A DNA stretch of 64,000 bases from Chamaecrista fasciculata (taxonomy: Eukaryota; Streptophyta; Magnoliopsida; Fabales; Fabaceae), in contig QANZ01016059.1 of NCBI GenBank assembly GCA_003254925.1, positions 7,346 to 71,345 of the forward strand. The letters are read 5' to 3'. The notes beneath the pieces are model-generated. The model made no database searches, had not been told where the DNA came from, and saw only the letters and a list, made by a program, of their open reading frames with translations. The position numbers and the translations under genes were made by a program. Position 1 is the first letter of the stretch. Each line of letters starts with the position of its first letter. This document shows, one piece after another, positions 49,121-60,259 of the stretch.

Positions 49121-50821
49121 ATGGGGGTGGACTACTACAATATATTGAAGGTAAATAGGAATGCCACAGATGACGATATGAAGAAAGCATATAGAAGGTT
49201 GGCCATGAAATGGCATCCTGATAAGAACCCTAACAACAAAAAAGAAGCGGAAGCCAAATTCAAGCAAATCTCTGAGGCCTATGAGGCAAGAAATTACTCC
49301 CTTCAATTTTTTTTTTAATATTTTGTTTCAAGATTTAATTACACGCGTGTTTGTTTAGTAATTATAATTACAACACTGTATTAAGTAGTTTGGTTTCTCG
49401 CAATCTATAAAGAGAGAGCGTGAGAAAAAGAAAGCATAGTTAGCTCCTCTCATTCTCTTTTCTTTCCTTTTTCAACACTTTGATTTCCAATTGGGAGTAT
49501 AAGAATGTCAATTTGAATGTATGGGCTACCTGGACATTCTGGAACAAATTTTTTTTTTTTTTAAAAAAAAGGCAATAACTGACAGATTTGAGAATTGTTG
49601 AATCAAATGTGTGGAATGGGAACCAAGTATGAGGGGTCGTTATCAACTTATCATTGAGTTCTGCATCAAAAGCAATGATTGGATGATGAGGATGAACTTT
49701 CATAAGGCTCTGATATGTGATATTCTTTTCTTCCGAAAAGAAAGTATTATCGTGTTTGACTGTTTGTTCTCTAATTAAATGCTAGCTCATTAACCAGAAG
49801 TCCAACATTTTTACTTGGCATGAACCAACTTTTTGTAGGTGTTTACAAGTACATAGATACTGTGTTCATTGACAAATTTCAAAAGATCAATATTGTGTAT
49901 TCAGGTATTAAGCGACCCCCAGAAAAGGGGGCTATACGACCAGTATGGAGAGGAGGGATTGAAAGATATGGCATCATCTGGAAGTGGAAGTGAGTTTAAT
50001 CCCAGAAATGCAGAGGATATATTTGCAGAATTCTTTGGGTGTAGCCCTTTTGGATTTGGATCATCTGGTGGAGCTCGAACATTTGGCGGAAGCAATGGTG
50101 TTTTTCGAACATACAGTGAAAGTGGGCAAATGCCAAAGAAGCCACCACCTATAGAGACCAAATTGCCTTGCAGCCTGGAGGAGTTATACTCTGGATCCAC
50201 AAGGAAGATGAAGATCTCCAGAACTGTTTTGGATGTCAATGGGTATGTATATATGTGTTATTAGGCAATCCCTCTTAATCACAAGGGATATTTTGATACT
50301 CTAATTCTCTGAATTCTTCAATGAAGAATCTCAGTGACACATTGTGAGGTCTCCTAACTTCTGTTTCTTATGAAACTTACAGAATGCAAGTTCCTGAGAC
50401 AGAGATATTAAGCATTGTTGTGAAGCCCGGGTGGAAGAAAGGGACAAAGATTACGTTCCCAGATAAAGGGAATCAGCAACCCAATCAACTGCCTGCAGAC
50501 CTTGTATTTGTGATTGATGAAAAGCCTCATAACTTGTACAAGAGAGACAGCAATGACCTTATTGTGAATCAAAGGGTGTCACTAGCAGAGGCACTTGGAG
50601 GAACCACAGTGAATATCACCACACTTGATGGGCGTAGTTTATCAATCCCAGTGAGTGATATTGTGAGTCCTAGTTATGAGCTTCTTGTTGCAAAGGAAGG
50701 AATGCCAATAGCAAAGGAACCCGGTAATAGAGGTAATTTGAGGATCAAATTTGAGGTTAAGTTCCCTACAAGATTGACACCAGAGCAACGGGCAGGGCTC
50801 AAGTGCACATTAGTAAGTTGA
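49121..50821 (+). CDS. Class B (type II) DnaJ/HSP40 co-chaperone, 313 aa
   Basis: Three exons, 49121-49285, 49905-50242 and 50383-50821, encode 313 residues. The J domain (about 1-70) has the HPD motif at residues 32-34 (KWHPDKNP) and the [15 protein letters not shown] helix. A glycine/phenylalanine-rich linker follows ([14 protein letters not shown]), and then the two C-terminal substrate-binding folds with [20 protein letters not shown] and [18 protein letters not shown]. No zinc-finger CxxCxGxG repeats are present, so it is class B. Role by family: delivers clients to HSP70 and stimulates its ATPase. Intron 1 uses a GC donor: exon 1 ends GAG followed by GCAAGA, and exon 2 starts after ATTCAG; only this junction gives the conserved [14 protein letters not shown]. 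Likely orthologue of Arabidopsis At5g25530. Confidence 0.93.
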
Positions 50822-51478
50822 GGTTGAACATCAACTTTTTCATATCCATGCTTGACTTGAAGTAACATTGTTGAAACCATTTAGACCCTTGGAAATTTTC
50901 CATTTTTTTTTTTATCCCCAATGGTTTATTGCATTCTTTTGTTCATAACTTGTGTGTAAATGTACTCGAGGCCCAAAAAAAAAAATGTGTAATAATACTA
51001 GTATGGGTCCTTTTGTTTTGTTGTATACTTGTATTCTCTGTTAAAAAAGCCTTTGAAGAGGACAAGAACTGATTGTACGATCCTGCCATTTTTTCTCTCA
51101 AAGTTGTTTAAAATGATCTTATTAGGAGGGCTACCTGTCTCCAGGCTAAGTAAAGATTTCTAGAGCTATGTTTGATTCCGTAGACTACATGATAAAAAAG
51201 CGTTTGCGTCCTCACTCGTCAAAGCTTGATTATTGATTACAGTCAACATTTATATAAAGCACCCGACAACGAAACATGCGAATTCCGTACCAGCATTAAT
51301 ATTTAAACAAGCTACGTTTATATCAAGACGACGACCCAAAAACTCAATTTGTCTCCCACTTGCTATAAAAGGTATTGATTCTACAGAAACAACTTGTAAA
51401 TTTGATAATTACATGGCTACAAACGTGCAGAAAAGAATACAACAAAGAGATGTAACCTTAACTACACAGAAAAAGAAG
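50822..51478. other. Convergent 3' regions of DnaJ and SPOC/TFIIS genes
   Basis: The DnaJ gene (plus) and the SPOC gene (minus) end tail to tail about 660 bases apart. The stretch holds both 3'UTRs; no further gene or repeat is seen. Confidence 0.5.
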
Positions 51479-54400
51479 TTAAAAACCCCTACTTCTAGGA
51501 AGGTTCTGATGCCAGGGAGGACCCTGCGCAGGGGAATTATTGTAGGGGTGTCCTACACGTGTTGTACTTGGCGGAACCAAGAGAGGGTTAAGATTTCGTT
51601 GGCCTTGCGTCAAATTCATTGGTGTTTGGAGAAACGACTGTGACTGGTGGGGAGAACCCAAATATGGTTGATTCACCATATGAGGACGAAGCTGAAAGTT
51701 TTGCATTGACTGTTGTTGGGGATGAAATTGAGCCTGAGGAGTATGGGGCTGCCATTCAGGTATATCATCGTCATCATCATTCCAGGGCTGAATTGTCGCC
51801 CCAAATTTATCCTGCCAGTTTACAGAAGCAGCATTTGCTTCGCTTTGTCCATATTTATGGACAAGCTCCCTCATTTGATCCACAGGACGTGATGTTTGGC
51901 CACCTGTGTGCAATGGGGGCACAACTGGTCGTGTAAAAGGTTTTCGGTTCAGGTGTAATGGATTTGAACCGCCGGAGAAATTGAACTCCGGCAAGTCATC
52001 CTCATCACAGGCCACCGGTGGCCCGAATCCCGGAGGAATATCATCATCAGAGGAGGGTATAGTCTGAGAGTTAGCATGGCCCATAGAGGGCTCTGCTTTG
52101 GGAGCGAAATTATCATTCATATTTGTTTCTTGCTGTCTCCTAGTAGAAAAGTAATGCTTTTTAGAGCTATGTTTGTGGTGCGAAGATGATGTGGGTGATA
52201 TTGTGGAAGTTAAGTGAGTCTTTCTCCATACATTAATACCAATTAGGCCATAATCAATTGCATTAACTGCCTCAATTTGTTCCATTGGAAGTATCTTGCT
52301 CAGCATTTCAACTGTTTTTTTATGGGGTGGGCAAAAGTAAAGTTCAATTCCAGGCACAGGCTCAGCGAAACCCACTCTCTCGTCCACAACGTAAGAATCC
52401 GCTACCTGCACGTCAAGATATTTAATATCAAATACACAACACAGTCAAAACTGGATGACATCCAATCTTTATAGCTAGCTATTAGTATTACCTCACGGAG
52501 GATTGATTTTTCATCCTTGGGGGACTCCTCCTTGGAAACAAAATGCAAAACCTGCAGTGAAATGAGAAACTGGTTAATATTACATAATCCAGAAAGGCGA
52601 GCTGGCCGGAGTTACTAAACTCATCCATGGTTATTTCGTTATAGAAAAATTAATACTCACATCACATAGCAAGTCACTATTAAATGGTTCAAAGCATCTC
52701 GAAAACTGACCACTAAAGATATATAATCAAAGCGCCCATCATGTTAAAACAGATACTCGATTATCCCACTTACTCATGTTAATATATATATATATATATA
52801 TCTAATTTTCCTTCAATTTTGTTTTTCCTGCGTGCGGATAAAGGCAAACCAGAACTTGATATTCAAGTCACCAAATTTAGTGATCATATATTTCGTCAAC
52901 GAGTTCAGCTTCATACTAGATTTTAACATTTATATTTTGATCAACGCCCCAGAGATTCATTTTATTAATCTACCATAGGTGCTTGTTTTACCACTCGTCA
53001 CACAAATGTGATGCATGGCACACATGGCCACTACCACTCCATTGCGCCTTTCATATCCACATCGAAGGCAGGAAACACAAATCACATAACTAATGGCTAC
53101 ACTGCAAGAACGAGAGAAAATAAAATTCAAACAGCAACATAAGATGCTACTTATTTCATTCATTTTTCTTTTGGTCCATTTTTCCTTGTTGGGGAGGTGG
53201 GGCGTTTCATTAATCTTTTTACAAGCATGGTCAACTAAACAGACATTATACAAGCCTTGTAGAACAAGAGGAACTTGAGATACCATGACAGCCCGACTTC
53301 TGGACATTGGCAGCTCTTGCAGAAATTTCTCAAAGGCATCGAGTCTAACCCTTCCCTTGATTTCAAGAAATCCAGGCCAGTCTTTCACAGAAGTTTTCTC
53401 GCCACTGCACAGAACATATCAGATCAGCAAAAAGGACATCAAACAAAACATTAACTCCATTCAGATAGGACTTGCAAGACAAACTATCAAATAGAATAAG
53501 CACATTAAATAATCTATATGATAAAGCACAATAAAACTAGCGTAAGATTATTGCAAACCGCCATATATTAGACCATATTCCTCAGCTTGATCTTTCACAG
53601 CACAGAACAACCTTTTAACAGTAGCTACAATTTGAAATGGCTACAATAGTGGTACTATAATAATTTTCCTGGAGTGATTGAGTGACTTTGTTACCACTGA
53701 TGCTTATCAGATATCACTACGGCAAGTTGCTTCCTGGAGTTTAACTAGCATTTAAAATTTGACCCAGTGATCATCACAAGGGACCACATGAAGAATGGGG
53801 TGACATTATCTACGCAAAATGACATGCAGTGGCAAAATCATTCTCTATGTTCGTGTTCATATTTATGTTTATGATAGTGTCTTAAGCTTGTATTGGCACT
53901 GTTTTATCAAATATTCTCTATAATATCAGTGAAGTATTCAGCGGGTTCTATCAGTGACAAGCTTCAAACCCACGACTTATCTGACTAAAAACCACCCACA
54001 AACATAGATGAAAATCAAACACACCAAGGAAAACAATCAAATACAAATCTAACCTCATACAAAGTTCACATCATACTAGCAACCTGCGATAATGAGCTTA
54101 AGCATTTTTAATACTACCTTTTAAAGATGCTCATGACAGAATACGTAGCTGAAATATTAAGTTGAAGCATGCCCTCCCAAATGCATTCACCCTTGAATAT
54201 ACTGGTAGAAGCTGCAGTTTTGGAATCCGTATGGCTGCTGCCATATTTCTTTTCTGCAAGAGACTGACCCACTTTCAACTCCACATGACTGGAAGCAGAC
54301 TTCTTGTCGGCAGTTGACTTTACCTGAGGAGGAGAATCAGATGGCTTCATGTTTGCATGACTCTGATGGAATCTGGTATCAAGAGAAATGGACCTAGAAT

Positions 54401-56420
54401 CTGCACTGACCCCTTTCTCATGGTCAGGTTCCACGCTAGGGCTTGCTTTATGATCTTTGTCGGAAGTCAAATCAGAAGACCTTGGAACAGATCTAACCAC
54501 AGTATCATCCTTCTCAGAGTTGGGCGTACCTTTTCCAGGTTCCACTACTAGATTGTCAACTAATGGCTTGGAATGATGAGATTCCATGAACTCGTCAAGA
54601 GAGACAATTGGCGGAAGAAAGTCTGCATCCTTCAATGCATCATCTACCTTGGGGCCTCTCGTGTCAGTCCCATCATGGGAAGGAGAAGGTGAAGCAAGGT
54701 TTAATGAATTATCTTTCTTAGAAATACTCTTTCCACCATCGATATTCATGTCATATTTGATCCCATCAGATCTAGATAGCGGGGCCTCCAGATCCTTTCC
54801 ATCTTTTTGATTTCGAGAAATCAAAGTTGGGCCACCAGACACCTCAGCTGAAACATTGTCCTCGTGTTCAACTTCTACTTGGAATTCACCCTTGTGGGTT
54901 TTCTTGACCAAACGTCTAACATCCCCATCTGAATCAGGCAGAACCACCATTTGAGCAAGCTCCTCGGCTTTGGCTATCCGCCACTGAGAAAGCTCCTTTG
55001 AAGCAAGTTCCTCGGCACTCATGGAACATAATCGCTCAGGGGGTATTTCACCAGACATAACCCTTTCTCTCAATTCTGGATTATTACGGTCTTTCAGGTT
55101 GAATAAAAGAGACCTCCCCTTCTCTTTATATTTCTTATTCACACCTCCAAATAGTTTAAAGAGTTCTGCCTCTATCTTTGATGCCAAAAGTTCAGGTGAG
55201 TTGACGGTCTGTTCCCTACAACCACCACCTACTTCCTCAGGTTCCAATCTCTGATCTTCATTATTTTGAAATTCCTGTTGAATTGACATGTCCACCATAT
55301 CAGAGTCCAATACCCAAGAAAGACCATTTCCCTGCAAAAGATCATCTTTAACAAAAAAGGTGTCACTGAAAGGAACATCATCAGTAGTTAAAGTGTAGCT
55401 TGACTGGAAGTCTTGCTTATCAAAGTTAGAGACAGGTGTAAAATTCAACATCTTTGTGGATCCAACTTCACTGTCCTGGCATTTTTCAGAATACACTTCA
55501 TTATAAGCCAAAGTCTGCGGATGATCTTTTATTACATGGTCAACTGAATCTGTTACGGCAGAAGATGAATCAACAGATTGAGAAATCTCCTGCTTTTGGC
55601 CCTGAACAGTATCAGTGGCAGCAGAGGGATACTGAGAACTATTCTGTAGTTTACCAGCCTCATTCAATGTATTATTATTTTTATCCTGAAGACTATCTTG
55701 CTGAGAAACTAAGGCCAGAGCAACAGCTAATGACTCCCTCATCTTGGACCTAATTGATTCAGATGATTCAGTTGGCGTCCTGGGTGATTGTTGCAACTGT
55801 GCATTTTGACTTTTAGAATTTAAGGACCGCGGGGTCCCTGCTTTGTTTGAAGTGGATTCCATCTGTGTTTTTCTCTTACTAGTTGTTGTTCCTGATAGAT
55901 GCTGCACCCCAGGAGTATTTGACTGAGGACGCGTCTGTAAAGAACCTTTATATGTTGCATTAGATACTTGTTGCGACCAAGGTCTATCTACTTGTGCAAC
56001 CCGCTTATTAGATGTCACAGAGCTATTGGGCAATAGCTCTGTAGCTGCCTTTCGCTTGGGAAATGTAGACAGCTGCTGCAGTCCAATACTGTTCGGCCTC
56101 GTCTCCATTTGTATAGATTGTTTGTTAGGTGCAAAGAGTTGATGCATGCCAAGGCTACTTGCATTCGAATCTACTTGCCCACTCTGCATGAGTGACATTC
56201 CCAATCCTTGGGACCCAGGATCACCAGGAACAGCTCCCAATAATCCACCGTGATTATTTGCTGTTTCCTGTGGATGAGACATAGAATCACTAGATGCAGG
56301 ACCTAAAGGCTCATTTTGCATGTTCCTCCCTGATGAATCAACGCTGCTCACAATGGGCTCCACCTGACTCATCTGCATGCTTGGTGTTGGCATCTGCTGT
56401 GAAACTAAATTGTTGGACAT
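51479..56420 (-). CDS. TFIIS-central-domain and SPOC-domain protein, 1136 aa
   Basis: Four coding exons on the minus strand, 56420-54118, 53404-53284, 52551-52492 and 52405-51479, join in frame to 1136 residues. The N-terminal 350 residues are low-complexity, rich in Q, S and N. About residues 405-497 are the TFIIS central domain (ELLASKIEAELFKLFGG, LKDRNNPELRERVMSGEI, SAEELASKELSQWR). About residues 740-890 form the SPOC domain (IWEGMLQLN, WPGFLEIKGRVRLDAFEKFL, SRAVMVLHFV, YGLIGINVWRK). The C-terminal part has DDDIPPGFGPP and DDDDIPEWQP motifs and a Q/P-rich tail. Proteins with TFIIS-central plus SPOC domains act in RNA polymerase II transcription and 3'-end processing; the SPOC domain can read phosphorylated polymerase tails. 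Likely orthologue of Arabidopsis At5g25520/At5g11430. Confidence 0.92.
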
Positions 56421-57360
56421 TCTAAACCAGTAGCATTATACGTTGATAATCCACATGCAAGGAGAGCGGAGATGATTTTCTACACCTGAAAGAACTCAAA
56501 CAGTTATAAACCTGACTATCAAGATATATTAATCACATTACGCATAATATTCTGCACGCAAGGTCTAAAATGTTCTCCTATACAGACTGCTTTAACTGCA
56601 AACCATCTAAATATGCACACAAACCAGCCTAAAACCCCTCTGAAATTAAATTGCAACCAAGAATGGTATAAAAGCCAAAGAGAATGACGTCTACTGATTT
56701 TTCCCCAAAGTCACCCCAAGCAATTCATAAGTGACCAATAAATTGAGAACAACACCACAAAAAGAACATTCAATAGTTACACTACATCAGTAAATCTGTC
56801 GATGCCGTCTAAGTATTGAACAGCCTTACTTCTTAAACATAAATCATCCATGGGTCTCTCTTAGTACGATAAAACAATGAACTACCACGATATCGCAATC
56901 CTATTCCACCGGAACGAGTCAAGCAATTTAAGTTAACGGGAATGATGTACTTCAACAATAAAGCATTTCTACAACTACGTTTTTCCTATTTCATCATTTG
57001 ATTCCCGATAACTTTAGAATTATCAGAAAACAAAATAGGCAAAAGAGCATTAGAATTTAAACCCCACTGAAAACACCGATTCCCATTTAAAATATACAAA
57101 CCCCACTGAAGTTTAACAAATCGGAATCACAGCAACGCAATAAAAGAAGCTATCCATTTATATTATATCGGAAGCCATATGTCGGTTTCAGTAGGGAATG
57201 TTGATAGGGACGAACTTACGAGTATTGAGGTAAGTGGGCGGCGAGAAATTGAAGATGGAGCTGAACGGCGAAACCTTCAATGAAGCTGAGAGAATACGGC
57301 GTCGGGTAAAGAGATAAGCTGACGAAGGCTAGTTGGGGAGCAACATTCATGAATATCAAT
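56421..57360 (-). other. 5' leader of the SPOC/TFIIS gene with one intron
   Basis: On the minus strand a first leader exon (about 57360-57220) ends with donor GTAAGT; the intron spans 57219-56486 and ends TTTCAG; the second leader exon 56485-56421 precedes the ATG. The outer transcription limit is approximate. Confidence 0.6.
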
Positions 57361-59306
57361 AAACCCTAATTACTATTATCCGACTCGGGGCCGAAGAGCG
57401 CAGAACCATATTCTAGAGCCATATGGCTTAGCCGACACGTGGATCAGTGTTATGCAGCTGTATCCATTTTTTATTAGATTCCATTAAATATATAATATAA
57501 TTATAATTAATAATTAATGAAATTAGTAATTATACGTGACAAAAGAATTTAGTAATTAATAAATAATAAATTCTGGTAATTATAATGATATCTTTGGATT
57601 GAAGATCAAGAAGGAGAAATAAAAGGAGGGGAAAAGGTTTAAGACTTCTTTGTTGATGATTGAAAGGGAATAAAATAAAATATTAACTTTAAACTATCTT
57701 AAATTAGAAGAATATATTGAAAAAAAAAGTTATTTTTCTAAACAAAATAAAGAGTAGAAGGAGAATAATTCTCCCCTTCCAATTATCCAAACAAATTCTA
57801 AAAAGGAGAATACTTTCTTTCTTTTTTTTTTTTACAAATTTCAATTGTTTTAAATTGATGTATTTTAGAGAAGTTGCAAACATCCAAACAAAGAAAATAC
57901 ATGAAAAAGGTTAATCATTTTTTTTTCTCCCCTTTTACCTCTTTGATTGTTAAACAAATTATCTATGTTTGTTATAATCTAATGAGTATAATCAAGTGTT
58001 AAAGACTTATCTATACTTAATCACATAATAGAGGTTCAATTCTCAGTTTTGGGTACGGAACAGTTTTAAAATATTAGATCAACTGTCTCACCCATCGAGG
58101 TGTCTGTAAGTCAACAATGAGATTAGTCATTGTTACCAATAGTTGGTATCTTAAGTAATGCTTAGTTACAAACAAAAAATCATTTATGTTTATTATAAGG
58201 TTATTCTAATCATAAGCTTCATTTATAATCTCTCTTTATAATTGATTATGCAAAATTATGTATTTAATATTTTCTCCATGATCTTGCAAAAAAATTTGTC
58301 ACTTATCATATATATTTCTCCATGATATATCCAGTTAATTTCTCAAGATTATTTTAAATTTTAAAATTATAAAAATCATGATTTTTTGTATGAAAAAAAT
58401 ATTGTTTTGATTATATCTTATAATATTGAAAACAAAGTGTAGAAAATTATTTGATTTTTGAGTAAATTTTCATTCTATCTAAACATATCATAAAATAATT
58501 ATTTGTTATATTTTAAATAATGTAAAAGAAAATACTAAAATTTTGAAAATTTTCCCAACTTGACCAACTTTTGCTATTTTTTCTTTTCTTTATATTTTTG
58601 TCAAATATCATGTTAATGATATTTACTTAACATAAATTATTTTGTTTTTGGACAAGGGGCCGAAGTCCAAAGAAGGAAAATACAAAAACAAAAAACTAAG
58701 AATAAGCTCTACGGGGAGTCTGCATCCCCATGGCATCAGGCTGCCAATATCATGTTAATAGTATTTACTTAACATAAAATTATTTGTTTATTATATATTA
58801 TATATGATATGATATGATTATATATATACACACACATACGTATATATGCATCCACACATTTTCTCACTACTGATCCAACTATCCTGAAACCAATAAACAC
58901 TAGCTCCTTCTTTAGTTCAATTATCTTGAATCTTGATGTAGTTTTTAAAATATTGACAATACATCTGTACACAAGGATTGCAGTGCTTTATGGATTTGTT
59001 ATGAAGCTACTGAAATTAGGAATCCATCTATGGACAACATAATTGTTCAGTAATGTAATTGGCATCATATAGTAGATTTGTCCACAATAGAAATCTAAAG
59101 GCTGTACTATTTTATATTCTCATTACCTACAAAAAAAAAAAACAGAAAGATATGTTCTTTTAACTCATTGACTATAATGTAACAATTCACTGTAGATACA
59201 TATAAAAACTTTACAATAAGACCAAATTTATGATCTTTTTTACACGGACCCTCAACCTTCCAAGTACAATGAATTAAATTAAAACTCAAAGAAATTGATA
59301 TTACAT
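57361..59306. other. Intergenic AT-rich spacer
   Basis: About 1.9 kb with promoter sequence of the SPOC gene at the left. No gene is visible. It includes a 45-bp flanking duplication around a short insert (annotated at 58602-58789) and a short (TA)/(CA) rich run at about 58780-58845. Confidence 0.5.
58602..58789. mobile_element. About 95-bp insert, possibly an extremely truncated LINE-1 end, between ~45-bp direct repeats
   Basis: The left flank (58602-58646) and the right flank (58744-58789) share AATATCATGTTAAT and ATTTACTTAACATAAA with few differences. The insert starts TTTTTGGACAAGGGGCC, close in pattern to the 3' end of the LINE-1 at 10286 (TTTTTTGTGGAAAAGGGCC). This suggests a very short minus-oriented LINE-1 remnant with an unusually long target duplication. 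The class is tentative. Confidence 0.42.
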
Positions 59307-59898
59307 TTGGGCTCCGTTTGGTAGGGGAGAAAGGGGTATGTAAAGTAAAGGCACGGATTCCAATACTTTCAGGTGTTTGGTATGGCAATTTGAGCTATGT
59401 AAAGTGGATTACAATGTAAAGGCATTTACATTACATAGGCCATTTTTCTTTACTTCACATTTCAGATGTAATCCAAAGTCTACCTAGGGAAATATGGTAC
59501 AATTCCTAATTTGCCCCTCTCACTCCCATCCCATCTTCTTCCCCTGATGGTGACAGGCGCCGGCGGCGGCAACTCCGACCACCGTGTATGGCGGCACCGG
59601 CCACCGTGGACGGCAACTCCGATCACCATGGACGGCGGCGCCGGCAAACGTGTACGGCGGTGGGCGGCGGTGCCGGCAACCGTGTACGGCAGCGGTGGTC
59701 TTGTAGTGGTTGTGGGAAGGGCATTTTTGTCATTTTCTTTCCATATCTATTTTACTTTCCCTCCCCTACCTTTTTATACCAAACACTTTCAATCTTTACC
59801 TACTTTACATTCCCTCAACTACTTTTCTTTTCCCTCACAATCTTTCCCTTGTAAAACCCTTTCCTTTACTTACCCTATACATACCAAACGGAGCCCAA
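59307..59898. mobile_element. TIR element with GC-rich internal insert
   Basis: Perfect 17-bp terminal inverted repeats: TTGGGCTCCGTTTGGTA at 59307-59323 and its complement at 59882-59898. Subterminal regions are T-rich on the right and carry GTAAAGTAAAG/CTTTACCTACTTTAC-like complementary words. The centre (about 59545-59710) is strongly GC-rich with repeated GGCGGC, GCCGGCAAC and CACCGTG words, unlike any other part of the window. Frames across this block are open by composition only. No target duplication could be fixed, so superfamily (hAT or PIF/Harbinger) is undecided. Confidence 0.68.
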
Positions 59899-60259
59899 GG
59901 TGAAATCTACTAAAATCTCCATTTTAATAAATTTCTATTGACTCATTGTACCATTTATCTAAAAAAGGCTCCTAAAAAATTTCCATTTGCCAACAACAAA
60001 CAGTCTTTTTGCCTAGGGCCATGTTGATGTAACACACTGCCTGCAACAATGAACACTCAGCTCCATCACAAGTAGACGGCAGAATGTAGTTGCCACTTGT
60101 CGGCCAACTAGAGGTGGGGAGCTAGGGGGAGAATCATCAAAAATGAAATGGAGAGGATGAACTCAGAATCAACCATCCATTCAAAGAGAAAGAGAATAGA
60201 TGGAGTAGTAAAGGCTTTAGAAAACTAGAATTGTGAATGTGTATGTATAGAACTAAATA
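59899..60259 (-). other. 3' flank and 3'UTR of the RING-H2 gene
   Basis: Downstream side of the minus-strand RING gene. The 3'UTR probably covers about 60050-60259. Nothing else is seen. Confidence 0.45.

Noticed and set aside
51619-51936. Plus-strand open frame opposite the SPOC gene's last exon
   Set aside because: Antisense shadow of a well-supported coding exon with typical P/Q-rich composition.
59511-59903. Open frame of about 130 codons across the GC-rich block
   Set aside because: It lies inside a TIR element, is open because of GC-rich composition, and overlaps other equally open frames; no domain is recognisable.
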